A stretch of 10,589 nucleotides of DNA from contig CAZVKL010000032.1 in NCBI GenBank assembly GCA_964627845.1, positions 1 to 10,589 on the forward strand, given 5' to 3'. A program made the translations under genes and the position numbers. The notes below the pieces were generated by a model. That model was not told the DNA's origin. It saw only the letters and a program-made list of their open reading frames with translations, and ran no database searches. Of the stretch, positions 1 to 7,157 are shown one piece after another. The stretch is from DUUI01 sp964627845 (GTDB lineage Bacteria; Bacillota_I; Bacilli_A; Erysipelotrichales; Erysipelotrichaceae). The stretch's first letter is position 1. The number at the start of each line of letters is the position of its first letter.

Positions 1-55
<55 letters not shown>

Positions 56-65
56 TGTATAGCTC

Positions 66-85
66 AGATAGTTCACTGACTATCT
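66..85 (-). other. Hairpin in the rRNA leader just upstream of 16S
   Basis: AGATAGT (66-72) and ACTATCT (79-85) form a perfect 7-bp stem with a 6-base loop, about 10 bases upstream of the presumed mature 16S 5' end. A stem here could be part of the 16S precursor processing structure, although the usual long processing stem pairs leader with the region 3' of 16S, which is outside the window. No U-tract follows on the minus strand, so it is not a terminator. Confidence 0.45.
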
Positions 86-156
86 TATCTTTTCTTATTG
101 TTTCTTTTCTATGCTTTTAACATAGTGAAATCTCAATTTTCTTGACGTTTCTGTTT

Positions 157-171
157 AGTTTTCAAAGATCA
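157..171 (-). promoter_or_regulatory. boxA-like antitermination site in the rRNA leader
   Basis: The minus strand reads TGATCTTTGAAAACT, close to the Bacillus rRNA leader boxA (TGTTCTTTGAAAACT, recalled from memory). It lies about 30 bases after the predicted transcription start and about 100 before 16S, the expected place. In known systems boxA binds NusB-NusE to make RNA polymerase resistant to termination through the rRNA operon. Confidence 0.75.
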
Positions 172-198
172 TTTTTCTCATGTCACCCAAATTGAGTG

Positions 199-234
199 CC
201 TATATAGAATAACAAATTTTAAGCGCAGAGTCAA
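199..234 (-). promoter_or_regulatory. rRNA operon promoter (sigma-A type)
   Basis: On the minus strand TTGACT (-35, 229-234) and TATTCT (-10, 206-211) are separated by exactly 17 bases, with a predicted start at about 199-200 and a leader of about 145 bases before 16S. The sequence upstream (about 236-265) is A/T-rich like an UP element. The gene-free stretch 56-368 is accounted for by this promoter, boxA and the leader hairpin. A TATAAT also occurs on the minus strand at 313-318, but it lacks a -35 partner; it could mark a weaker tandem promoter. I see no convincing terminator between the stop of the upstream gene (369) and this promoter. Confidence 0.8.
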
Positions 235-368
235 GCAAATATTACTTAATTTCATAATATTCTTTTTGTTCTGTGCATGTTATTCAAATAGGTAGAACTT
301 GAGTGTAGTTACATTATACACATTATTTTCTAAATTACCAGCGAAAGCACTAATTTCCAGAATTATTT

Positions 369-1034
369 TTAGCACCTTAAATACGAGCGCTTAAAACCTA
401 ATTTTCCCTTCTCTTTCATTTTTATAATCCCATCAACAGCTGATTGAATCTCTAACAATTCTGCCAAGTCTTTCGCTTCCTTATATAAGGGTAGATAAGA
501 AATACCCACTGTCTCAACAAAATAAGCCATCGCATCAGACAGACTATTACTTTCTTTAACCTTATTTAATAGCAACGAAACCTCTTGCTCATCAAATTGT
601 TCATCCTTTCGATTTGCCAACATCCAACTATATGCATAGTATCCGCCATTTACTCTTTTAGGATCATCCGTCTCAATCCACTCTCTAGCTATTGTCTGTC
701 CATCCTTATGTCCAGCCAAAGTGACACTTAATTGGTAATCAACTAACCAAGCACTCTTTGTCTTGTCAATCCAATCATTAAATTGTGCTTGATCCATTTT
801 ATCTAAGTCACAAATCATGCACGCTAAAGATCGGGCATCCAAATGATCCAATTCATACAAAGCCAATGCCAAATCGTGATTATCGGTATATTTCTTAACC
901 AATGTTTTTAAATCTTTCTGAGGAACACCCAAGACAATCGTCTCGTCAACGCCTTTTTTCCTCATTTGAGAAATCGTCCTCTGATTAGAATGTTGTTCAA
1001 AAAATTCCAGTATTTCTCTAATTGTTTCTTGCAT
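369..1034 (-). CDS. AlkD-like HEAT-repeat DNA alkylation repair protein
   Basis: 221 aa, all-helical, resembling the COG4912/PF08713 family whose founder AlkD excises N3- and N7-alkylated purines. Recognisable family features are the GVPQKDLK helix start (36-43), the ALALYELDHLDARSLACMI segment (56-74), the acidic AWLVDYQ turn (95-101), and the basic C-terminal tail ending in a family-typical Arg-Cys (KGKLGFKRSYLRC). Oddity: founder AlkD uses a Trp and an Asp four residues apart in the turn; here W96 and D99 are only three apart, so the catalytic pair may be shifted or lost and glycosylase activity cannot be assumed. The start overlaps the end of the upstream gene by 17 nt and has a GGGAG ribosome site at about 1045-1052, so the two are probably co-transcribed. 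It may instead be a binding-only paralogue. Confidence 0.8.
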   Translation of the reverse strand: MQETIREILEFFEQHSNQRTISQMRKKGVDETIVLGVPQKDLKTLVKKYTDNHDLALALYELDHLDARSLACMICDLDKMDQAQFNDWIDKTKSAWLVDYQLSVTLAGHKDGQTIAREWIETDDPKRVNGGYYAYSWMLANRKDEQFDEQEVSLLLNKVKESNSLSDAMAYFVETVGISYLPLYKEAKDLAELLEIQSAVDGIIKMKEKGKLGFKRSYLRC

Positions 1035-1647
1035 CTTGATTTAGCTTCTCCCAACGTTTTTGTTTTGTATCCTCTTTTTTAGCACTATAAATATATCTTG
1101 CCCACTCTTTTTGTTTATACGGACTCATCGAAGTAAAATAATTCAACGTTATCGGATCTTCCTTTAATTCATCAACAAGATTAGGTATAAACTGAACATA
1201 ATCATCTAACCGTTGAGACACTGTTTCCTTTATTTTTGGTCGTTTATCAAATTGTCTTAATCCAATCACCGTATAATTATCATCCAGTTTAACCATACGC
1301 GAGAACTTTAAGTTGGTTTCAGCAACAAAGCCATCCCCACCCATGTCAATATTTAAATAAGGAAAGATCGCATCACGATGAATTGGATTCAACCCTAATG
1401 GATTGTTTAATTTTGGGTACGCAAAATAGAGATACCCTTTATCATTAATTCGATTGTTTTTTCCTACCTCAAGAATCATATCTTTAATTTCCTTTAAGGT
1501 TTCAACAAAACAGACAATGCAATCTTGTCTCTCTAAGAGTTTACGTTCTACCTTTAAATCATTAAACAGATTATAATTCGTCGGTTTATTGATGATCGTG
1601 ATTGTATCAAATTTCTCAAATCTAAGTTTTTTATACAGTGAATTCAT
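1018..1647 (-). CDS. YdeI/OmpD-associated family protein
   Basis: 209 aa, no signal peptide or membrane segment, so cytosolic. The C-terminal part (about 146-204) matches the YdeI/OmdA family (PF13376) pattern: a helix ending in a hydrophobic-Ser-Pro turn (FTSMSPYKQKEWARYI), then the signature SAKKEDTKQKRWEKL (188-202), normally written as AK-x-E-T-x-x-R-R. The N-terminal part (1-135) has alternating beta segments such as FDTITIINKP, then FAYPKLNN and YTVIGLRQFD, reminiscent of the DUF3052-type fold often paired with this domain. The family is implicated in resistance to cationic peptides in some bacteria, but its biochemical role is unclear. ATG at 1645-1647 has an AAAGGAG site at 1654-1660. 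It overlaps the downstream AlkD-like gene by 17 nt. Stop is TAG. Confidence 0.72.
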   Translation of the reverse strand: MNSLYKKLRFEKFDTITIINKPTNYNLFNDLKVERKLLERQDCIVCFVETLKEIKDMILEVGKNNRINDKGYLYFAYPKLNNPLGLNPIHRDAIFPYLNIDMGGDGFVAETNLKFSRMVKLDDNYTVIGLRQFDKRPKIKETVSQRLDDYVQFIPNLVDELKEDPITLNYFTSMSPYKQKEWARYIYSAKKEDTKQKRWEKLNQDARNN

Positions 1648-1658
1648 GGCAATCTCCT

Positions 1659-1674
1659 TTTTTACATTATATCA
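1659..1674 (-). promoter_or_regulatory. Extended -10 promoter for the YdeI/AlkD-like gene pair
   Basis: The minus strand reads TGATATAAT (1666-1674), a perfect extended -10 (TGn plus TATAAT), 19 bases upstream of the ATG. No -35 is present because that place is occupied by the terminator stem of the upstream lipoprotein gene. The predicted start near 1659 leaves a leader of only about 12 bases, carrying just the ribosome site. Confidence 0.45.
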
Positions 1675-1681
1675 GAGCAAT

Positions 1682-1712
1682 AAAAAACTCCGGCTTTTAA
1701 AGACCGGAGTTT
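1682..1712 (-). terminator. Intrinsic terminator of the tandem-domain lipoprotein gene
   Basis: On the minus strand AAACTCCGG (1704-1712) pairs with CCGGAGTTT (1685-1693), a perfect 9-bp stem with a 10-base loop, followed by a run of T (1682-1687). It lies 19 bases after the TAA of the lipoprotein gene. Confidence 0.92.
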
Positions 1713-1730
1713 CAGGGAGATTAAACAAAC

Positions 1731-2801
1731 TTATTGTAAATTCTCAGCCGCTAAAGCAATTGACTCTAAATATCCAACTGTATCAACTAATGTTGAACTT
1801 GAAATATCATCAACCAATTCACCCGCAGTATTTGCGTTTACTAAATCGTTAACTTCTTGAGCAGTCATACCAACTGTATGATCTTCAATCGCTCTATATC
1901 CTTCAACTAATTGCATGGTCGCTTCACCGCGTTCTTCCATGTTCGCTGAATAAGATTCATTGTTCACTCGCTTAGAAGCAAGAACGCCTCCTTCAGCATA
2001 GTTTTCACCAAAGGCATCATCTGAATTTGGAACCCCTGTATTAGTATCGCCACTTAAATATTGGAATTCATCAATGTTGGCTGCAACAATAACACCATCT
2101 AAAACAGCAACAACAGTGTCTGCTACCGCTCTTTCACCATGAGCAGCATGTTGGATAAATCCAATTTGAATGTCTTCAACATTCCCCTTAGCAACACCCT
2201 TCGATTCCATGTCTGTGTTCTTAGCAGCATCAATAATAGCTTGAACATATCCATAAGTATCCACTAGTGTCGAACTAGAAATATCATCAATTAATTCACC
2301 CGCAGTAGAGTCAGCTAATAAAGCTTCTAAATCAGCAACGGTTTTCCCCTTCGCATAATCTTCAATTGCTTTATACCCTTCCACTAATTTCATAGTCGCT
2401 TCACCACGTTCAGCCATGTTTTGTGAATAAAGGTCATCATTAACCCGTTTAGAATAGAGTTTTGCATCCACTGAACCTTCGCCAAAGCCTAAATCAGAAT
2501 TAGGTAGGAATTCATTTTCAGCATCCACGCCACCATATTGGAATTCTTCGATGTTCGCAGCGACGATTACATCGCCATTCATAACAACCGCAACTCGAGC
2601 AAATGAACGAGTGCCATGAGGAGCCGAATAAGCTCTTCTTAAGACTACCTCAGTCTCAGAATCAGAAGCTGTATCATCCGTCGTATCTGTTTGGGTTGTA
2701 TCAGCATCTGTTGCGTCTTCAGCAGGTGTTGAATCTTGTGTACAACCTACTAATAATAGGAACACTAATAATAAACTTAATAATACTTTTAACTTTTTCA
2801 T
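1731..2801 (-). CDS. Lipoprotein with two FMN-binding-like domains
   Basis: 356 aa. Residues 1-19 form a lipoprotein signal (KK, Leu-rich core, lipobox LVGC with C20), followed by an acidic Thr/Asp linker (21-50), so the protein should be anchored outside the membrane. The rest is two homologous copies, about 53-193 and 212-351, each with a beta part (VIVAANIEEFQY / VIVAANIDEFQY), a helical part (ERGEATM-x-LVEGY-x-AIED) and the segment TAGEL-x-DDISSSTLVDT. In the FMN-binding domain family (PF04205; RnfG, NqrC, Listeria PplA) the corresponding D-x-x-S-G-A-T motif carries FMN on its Thr, attached by ApbE. Here the Thr (T178, T337) and the preceding Ser are kept but Gly-Ala is Ser-Ser, so covalent flavin is plausible, not proven. 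Two domains on one lipoprotein is the layout of PplA, which serves extracellular electron transfer. Start: ATG with AAGGAGGG close upstream (2805-2812). Own promoter and terminator, so monocistronic. Confidence 0.72.
   Translation of the reverse strand: MKKLKVLLSLLLVFLLLVGCTQDSTPAEDATDADTTQTDTTDDTASDSETEVVLRRAYSAPHGTRSFARVAVVMNGDVIVAANIEEFQYGGVDAENEFLPNSDLGFGEGSVDAKLYSKRVNDDLYSQNMAERGEATMKLVEGYKAIEDYAKGKTVADLEALLADSTAGELIDDISSSTLVDTYGYVQAIIDAAKNTDMESKGVAKGNVEDIQIGFIQHAAHGERAVADTVVAVLDGVIVAANIDEFQYLSGDTNTGVPNSDDAFGENYAEGGVLASKRVNNESYSANMEERGEATMQLVEGYRAIEDHTVGMTAQEVNDLVNANTAGELVDDISSSTLVDTVGYLESIALAAENLQ
1749..2645 (-). repeat. Internal domain duplication in the lipoprotein gene
   Basis: Copy 1 is at about 2223-2645 and copy 2 at about 1749-2168, seen from the protein alignment. 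Identity is concentrated in three blocks (VIVAANI-x-EFQY, ERGEATM-x-LVEGY, DDISSSTLVDT) while loops differ in length and sequence, so this is an old intragenic duplication and not a recent DNA repeat. Confidence 0.85.
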
Positions 2802-2820
2802 ATACCCTCCTTGTAAAAGT

Positions 2821-2856
2821 CAAAACTATTATAACCTATTGTTTATATTTTAACAA
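2821..2856 (-). promoter_or_regulatory. Promoter of the tandem-domain lipoprotein gene
   Basis: Minus strand TTGTTA (-35, 2851-2856), 17-base spacer, TATAAT (-10, 2828-2833). The start should fall near 2821, giving a leader of about 20 bases to the ATG at 2801. A near-consensus promoter, suggesting strong expression. Confidence 0.8.
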
Positions 2857-2883
2857 GCAAAAGTTGTCTTTTGTTAACATTAA

Positions 2884-2913
2884 TTGACAAATTTTTATTA
2901 AATCGCCTTAATA
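2884..2913 (+). promoter_or_regulatory. Candidate promoter of the gcv operon
   Basis: A perfect -35 TTGACA (2884-2889) is followed after 18 bases by a weak -10, TTAATA (2908-2913), giving a leader of about 60 bases to gcvT. A second -10-like TATACT (2943-2948) lacks a good -35. The leader is too short for a glycine riboswitch, and none of its conserved blocks are visible, so control of this operon is not by that route. Confidence 0.5.
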
Positions 2914-2978
2914 ACCTAATAGGAAATCCCTTACAAATAAGTTATACTTAAATCAAATAGAAAAGAAGGGAAAATATC

Positions 2979-4064
2979 ATGAGTAAAAAAACTCCTCTCT
3001 ATCAGTTTCATTTAGATCACGGTGGTAAAATGGTTGAGTTTGGCGGTTATCTTTTACCTGTAAACTACGACCACACGATTAAAGAAGAACATAATTTTGT
3101 TCGAAATCAAGTCGGTCTTTTTGATGTTTCGCATATGGCTGAAATATTCATCAAAGGACCAAAAACACTTGAGTTCATCAATCACCTCCTCACTAATGAT
3201 TTTTCAAAAATGAAACCAGGACAAATTAAATACACACTTATGTTGAATCATGAAGGGGGTATCGTCGATGATTTATTAGTCTATTACACGAGCGATCAAG
3301 ATGTTATGCTCGTCTGTAATGCTTCAAATCACGAAAAAGATTTAAACTGGATTTATGAACAGATTATCGATGGCGTCGAAATCATTGATTATTCTGAGCA
3401 CATCGCCCTATTAGCGCTTCAAGGACCACAATCCATTGATGTTTTGAAACAATTTACAAACCAAGAGGACATCCCTCAAAAGTACTACACCTTCAAAGGG
3501 GATGTCTTAGTCGCAGACTGTAACGTTCATTTATCAAGAACCGGATATACCGGTGAAGATGGAGTTGAGATTTATTGTGACATCAACGATGTAGAAACCA
3601 TCGCCAATAAATTCTTAGCCACCAACCAAGTGACTCTATGTGGTTTAGGATCAAGAGACACGCTAAGACTAGAAGCGGGATTACCACTATATGGTCATGA
3701 AATGACCGATGAAATTACCCCGCACGAAACAGGGCTCGGTTTCTTTGTTAAGATGAAAAAAGATGACTTCATCGGAAAGAAAGCCTTAGAAGAGAAACAG
3801 TCAAACAAAACCCGTGTTGGACTAAAAATGATTGACCGAGGAATTGCTAGACAAGACAACAAGGTTTATGTCGATGACAAAGAAATCGGAATCGTCACCT
3901 CAGGAACCCAACTTCCATATGTTGGCTATGCGGGCGCAATGGCCATTATCGATAAAGCATATGCTGAATTAGGAACGCAAGTCATCGTCGATGTACGTGG
4001 AAGAAAAGTAACAGCAGAAGTAATTAAATTACCATTTTATTCAAGAAAGAAGGAGGAAAAATAA
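2979..4064 (+). CDS. gcvT: Aminomethyltransferase, glycine cleavage T protein
   Basis: 361 aa, about the length of B. subtilis GcvT. It transfers the aminomethyl carbon from the lipoyl arm of GcvH to tetrahydrofolate, releasing ammonia and giving 5,10-methylene-THF. Family marks: TPLYQFHLDHGGKMVEFGGY at the N-terminus, the LFDVSHMAE strand (48-55), GGIVDDLLVYY (93-103) with the Asp pair D97/D98 at the active site, the folate-pocket NASNHEKD (114-121), RTGYTGEDGVEIY, and the C-terminal barrel start (RVGLKM onward). Start ATG is preceded by GAAGGG (2965-2970). It is first in the operon; the downstream gcvH ATG directly follows its TAA, with an AAGGAGG site inside the gcvT 3' end. Confidence 0.97.
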   Translation: MSKKTPLYQFHLDHGGKMVEFGGYLLPVNYDHTIKEEHNFVRNQVGLFDVSHMAEIFIKGPKTLEFINHLLTNDFSKMKPGQIKYTLMLNHEGGIVDDLLVYYTSDQDVMLVCNASNHEKDLNWIYEQIIDGVEIIDYSEHIALLALQGPQSIDVLKQFTNQEDIPQKYYTFKGDVLVADCNVHLSRTGYTGEDGVEIYCDINDVETIANKFLATNQVTLCGLGSRDTLRLEAGLPLYGHEMTDEITPHETGLGFFVKMKKDDFIGKKALEEKQSNKTRVGLKMIDRGIARQDNKVYVDDKEIGIVTSGTQLPYVGYAGAMAIIDKAYAELGTQVIVDVRGRKVTAEVIKLPFYSRKKEEK

Positions 4065-4430
4065 ATGGCAATCAAATACACACAATCACATGAATGGATT
4101 AAAGAAACAGACGATAACACTGTTTTAATCGGAATCACTGACTTCGCTCAAAGCGAACTAGGTGAAATCGTCTTCGTTAACCTAAACGAAGTAGACGATG
4201 AGGTCACATCAAACGAACCTTTCGGTGATGTCGAATCCGTTAAAGCGGTCTCTGACTTATTAAGTCCAGTCGATGGAACGATTGTAAAAGTTAATGAAGA
4301 ACTGTTCGATCAACCTGAACTTATCAACCAAGATGCCTCAAATACTTGGCTCATCGAAGTTAAAGATTACACATTAGGCGATGATTTGATGAGTGAAGAA
4401 GAATATAACACATTTGTTAAGGAACAATAG
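4065..4430 (+). CDS. gcvH: Glycine cleavage system H protein
   Basis: 121 aa, a single lipoyl domain of usual length. It shuttles the aminomethyl group from the P protein to the T protein and electrons to the L protein on a lipoyl-lysine arm. The lipoylation site is K60 in GDVESVKAVSDL, at the expected hairpin turn; ITDFAQSELGEIVFVNL (24-40) is the family signature. The ATG follows the gcvT stop with no gap and uses the AAGGAGG at 4050-4056. The downstream lplA in the same operon is the likely source of its lipoyl group. Confidence 0.97.
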   Translation: MAIKYTQSHEWIKETDDNTVLIGITDFAQSELGEIVFVNLNEVDDEVTSNEPFGDVESVKAVSDLLSPVDGTIVKVNEELFDQPELINQDASNTWLIEVKDYTLGDDLMSEEEYNTFVKEQ

Positions 4431-4431
4431 T

Positions 4432-5745
4432 ATGGCAAGTTATGTTGTAAATTCGAAAAAAGAACAACAACAGATGTTACAAGAGTTAGGGATGGAATCA
4501 ATCGATCAGCTTTATGATTACATTCCAAAAGAAGCTCGCCTTCAAAGAGAGTTAGACATTGAGGATGGACTCACTGAATTTGAAGTCTACCAAAAGATGG
4601 TCGAACTTTCGCAAGAAAACAAACTCTATAAAACAATCTTTAGGGGTGCTGGGGCATATCGCCATTATATCCCTACTGTGGTCAATCACTTAGCTTCAAG
4701 AAGTGAATTTGTAACATCCTATACACCCTATCAAGCAGAAGTTTCTCAAGGAACACTTCAAGCCATCTTTGAATATCAAACAATGATGGCAAGACTGACT
4801 GGCATGAACGCCAGCAACGCCTCTGTTTATGATGGTGCAACTGCCGCCGCAGAAGCCATGATGATGGTTCAGGAAAGAAAGCGCACAACCGTCTTAGTTT
4901 CTGAAACAGCCAACACCATGGTTCAATCCGTCATGCAAACTTATGCTTCAGGTTTTGATGTTGAACTTATTCCCGTTAAACAAAAAGATGGATTACTTGA
5001 TATAAATCATCTTAAAGAATTATTAAACGATGAAATTGCGGGTCTATATTTAGAACAAGTTAATTACTTCGGAAACATTGAAGATGTCCAACCAATTAGT
5101 GACCTATGTCATCAACATGGTGTAAAAGTCATTTTAGGGGTTAATCCAATCGCCTCAGCAATTTTACCAAGTGCGAGAGAAGTTGGAGCAGACATCGCCG
5201 TTGGAGAAGGACAACCATTAGGAATCCCCCTCCAATTTGGTGGGCCAAGCTTTGGTTTTATGGCAACTACCGAAAAACTTATCCGTCGATTACCAGGACG
5301 TATTGTCGGAGAAACCACCGATAAAGATGGTAACCGAGCGTATGTTTTAACACTACAAGCCAGAGAACAACATATTCGCCGTGAAAAAGCGACTTCTAGT
5401 ATTTGTTCTAACCAATCCCTAATGGCTGTTAGAGCAACCATCTATCTAGCAACCTTAGGCCCAGAAGGTCTAAAAGAAGTTGCTCAACGATGTGTCGACA
5501 ACGCCCATTATTTAGCGAACAAGTTGAAAGAACTTGATCAAATTGAATTGGTTTATGACCATGAATTCTTCCATGAATTTGTGACTAAAACTGATAAAGT
5601 GAATGAAATATTAACCAAACTTGAAGAAAACGATATTTTAGGGGGTTACCCTATTTCTGACAATGAAATTTTATGGTGTGCAACCGAAGTAAATACTAAG
5701 GATGAAATGGACAACGTCGTGTCCTTAGTGAAGGAGGTTCTATAA
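4432..5745 (+). CDS. gcvPA: Glycine dehydrogenase (decarboxylating) subunit 1
   Basis: 437 aa, near the usual 440-450 for the N-terminal half of split glycine decarboxylase. With GcvPB it forms the PLP enzyme that decarboxylates glycine and loads the aminomethyl group on GcvH. Family stretches seen: IPKEARL near the N-terminus, FRGAGAYRHYIPTVV, SEFVTSYTPYQAEVSQGTLQ, NASVYDGATAAAEAM, LGIPLQFGGPSFGFMA, LPGRIVGETTDKDG and RREKATSSICSNQ. This subunit is fold type I but lacks the PLP lysine, which is in GcvPB. I start it at ATG 4432 (MASYVV), not the in-frame ATG at 4393, because AAGGA sits 8 bases upstream (4419-4423) and the longer start would lie inside gcvH. The stop overlaps the gcvPB start (TAATG). 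Confidence 0.96.
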   Translation: MASYVVNSKKEQQQMLQELGMESIDQLYDYIPKEARLQRELDIEDGLTEFEVYQKMVELSQENKLYKTIFRGAGAYRHYIPTVVNHLASRSEFVTSYTPYQAEVSQGTLQAIFEYQTMMARLTGMNASNASVYDGATAAAEAMMMVQERKRTTVLVSETANTMVQSVMQTYASGFDVELIPVKQKDGLLDINHLKELLNDEIAGLYLEQVNYFGNIEDVQPISDLCHQHGVKVILGVNPIASAILPSAREVGADIAVGEGQPLGIPLQFGGPSFGFMATTEKLIRRLPGRIVGETTDKDGNRAYVLTLQAREQHIRREKATSSICSNQSLMAVRATIYLATLGPEGLKEVAQRCVDNAHYLANKLKELDQIELVYDHEFFHEFVTKTDKVNEILTKLEENDILGGYPISDNEILWCATEVNTKDEMDNVVSLVKEVL

Positions 5746-7157
5746 TGTTAGTCTTTGAAGTAAGTCGAGAAGGACGTCGTTCTTTCCATCTTCCAAAAAG
5801 TGACATAGAAAGTCATTCATTATCCCTTAAACGAGAAGATGCCTTAAGATTACCAGAACTTTCTGAACGCGAAGTGGTTCAACACTATACGAATTTAACG
5901 AAGAAGATATTCAGTGTCGATTCAGGATTTTATCCACTGGGTTCTTGTACCATGAAATACAATCCAAAACTTAATGAAGATGTGGCTGGATTACCAGGCT
6001 TTAGTCATATCCACCCACTCCAACCAACAGAAAGTGTGGTTGGCGCACTAAAAGCATTTGATTTACTGTCCGAAAAACTTGCTGAGGTCACTGGCATGGA
6101 CGCGATTACCCTTCAACCTGCTGCTGGAGCACAAGGTGAATTCGCTTCATTACTTATGATTAAAGCGTATCTTAATGATCATGGTGGAGGCCATAAAACA
6201 GAAGTCATCGTTCCTGACTCAGCTCATGGGACAAACCCTGCCTCTGCTGTGATGGCTGGATTTAAAGTTGTCACGGTTCCAAGCGATGAGCGTGGATTAG
6301 TTGATGTTGAAAAACTAAGAGAACTTGTGAGTGATAAAACAGCTGCCATCATGTTAACTAACCCTAATACCTTAGGTCTTTATGAAGTCGATATTTTAGA
6401 AATTTCAAAGATTATCCATGATGCCGGAGCACTCATGTATTGTGATGGTGCCAATATGAATGCGATTATGGGCATCTCAAGACCAGGTGATGTTGGCTTT
6501 GATGTCATCCACTTAAATCTCCATAAGACTTTCTCGACCCCTCATGGTGGTGGAGGTCCAGGATGTGGTGCCGTTGGGGTTAAATCAATCTTAGAACCTT
6601 ATCTTCCAACTCCGGTTGTAAAGAATTATGAAATTCTAAACGATCGACCAAAAAGCATTGGACCGATGAAGAATTTCTATGGGCATTTTGGGGTCTTTAT
6701 CCGGGCACTAACTTACATCTTAAGCTTAGGTGGCAATGGACTCAAAGAAAGTAGTCAAAATGCGGTATTAAACGCGAACTACTTACAACATTTAATGAAA
6801 GACCATTACCCTGCTGCCAAAGATCAACCGTTCATGCACGAATTTGTTACGAGCATGACAAAACTTAAGAAAGAAACGGGTGTGAGTGCTTTAGACATTT
6901 CTAAAGGCTTAATTGAAAATGGTATTCACCCACCAACGATGTATTTCCCAATTATTGTGCCTGAAGCATTAATGATTGAGCCAACTGAGACTGAGAGTAT
7001 TGATACCCTTAAGAAAGTTGCCGAAGTCTTTAACCAACTCTATCAACAAGCACATGATGATGCAGAGTCGTTGAAAGAAGCGCCTAACAATACGGTTGTC
7101 AAACGTGTTGATGAGGTAAAGGCCGCTCGTCACCCTATTTTAGTACACAATGATTGA
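5745..7157 (+). CDS. gcvPB: Glycine dehydrogenase (decarboxylating) subunit 2
   Basis: 470 aa, slightly shorter than B. subtilis GcvPB. It is the PLP-bearing half of the P protein: the cofactor lysine is K261 in HLNLHKTFSTPHGGGGPGCG, the glycine-rich stretch behind it being the family hallmark. Other marks are YPLGSCTMKYNPK (63-75), LQPAAGAQGEFA, PDSAHGTNPASA and DGANMNAIMG. The ATG overlaps the gcvPA stop by one base (TAATG) behind a strong AAGGAGG. It ends with TGA, the only complete gene here to do so; since its C-terminus ends where the family ends, TGA is a stop codon in this organism. The next gene overlaps it by 8 nt. Confidence 0.97.
   Translation: MLVFEVSREGRRSFHLPKSDIESHSLSLKREDALRLPELSEREVVQHYTNLTKKIFSVDSGFYPLGSCTMKYNPKLNEDVAGLPGFSHIHPLQPTESVVGALKAFDLLSEKLAEVTGMDAITLQPAAGAQGEFASLLMIKAYLNDHGGGHKTEVIVPDSAHGTNPASAVMAGFKVVTVPSDERGLVDVEKLRELVSDKTAAIMLTNPNTLGLYEVDILEISKIIHDAGALMYCDGANMNAIMGISRPGDVGFDVIHLNLHKTFSTPHGGGGPGCGAVGVKSILEPYLPTPVVKNYEILNDRPKSIGPMKNFYGHFGVFIRALTYILSLGGNGLKESSQNAVLNANYLQHLMKDHYPAAKDQPFMHEFVTSMTKLKKETGVSALDISKGLIENGIHPPTMYFPIIVPEALMIEPTETESIDTLKKVAEVFNQLYQQAHDDAESLKEAPNNTVVKRVDEVKAARHPILVHND

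Noticed and set aside
1589..1852. Plus-strand open frame spanning the terminator at 1682-1712.
   Set aside because: Runs through a strong minus-strand terminator and antisense to two genes; no ribosome site.
2603..2887. Plus-strand open frame opposite the lipoprotein 5' end and promoter.
   Set aside because: It covers the complement of the signal-peptide codons and the promoter; its hydrophobicity comes from that complement, and no start context supports it.
2914..2978. Glycine riboswitch ahead of gcvT, common in Gram-positive gcv operons.
   Set aside because: Only about 65 bases separate the putative -10 from the ATG, less than one aptamer plus expression platform, and no conserved aptamer blocks or terminator hairpin are seen.
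4393..4431. Longer start of gcvPA (13 extra residues).
   Set aside because: It would lie inside gcvH; the ATG at 4432 has AAGGA at proper spacing and matches the family start.
4682..5441. Minus-strand open frames opposite gcvPA (4682-4888 and 5112-5441).
   Set aside because: They are antisense shadows of a well-recognised gene, with no ribosome site or family resemblance.
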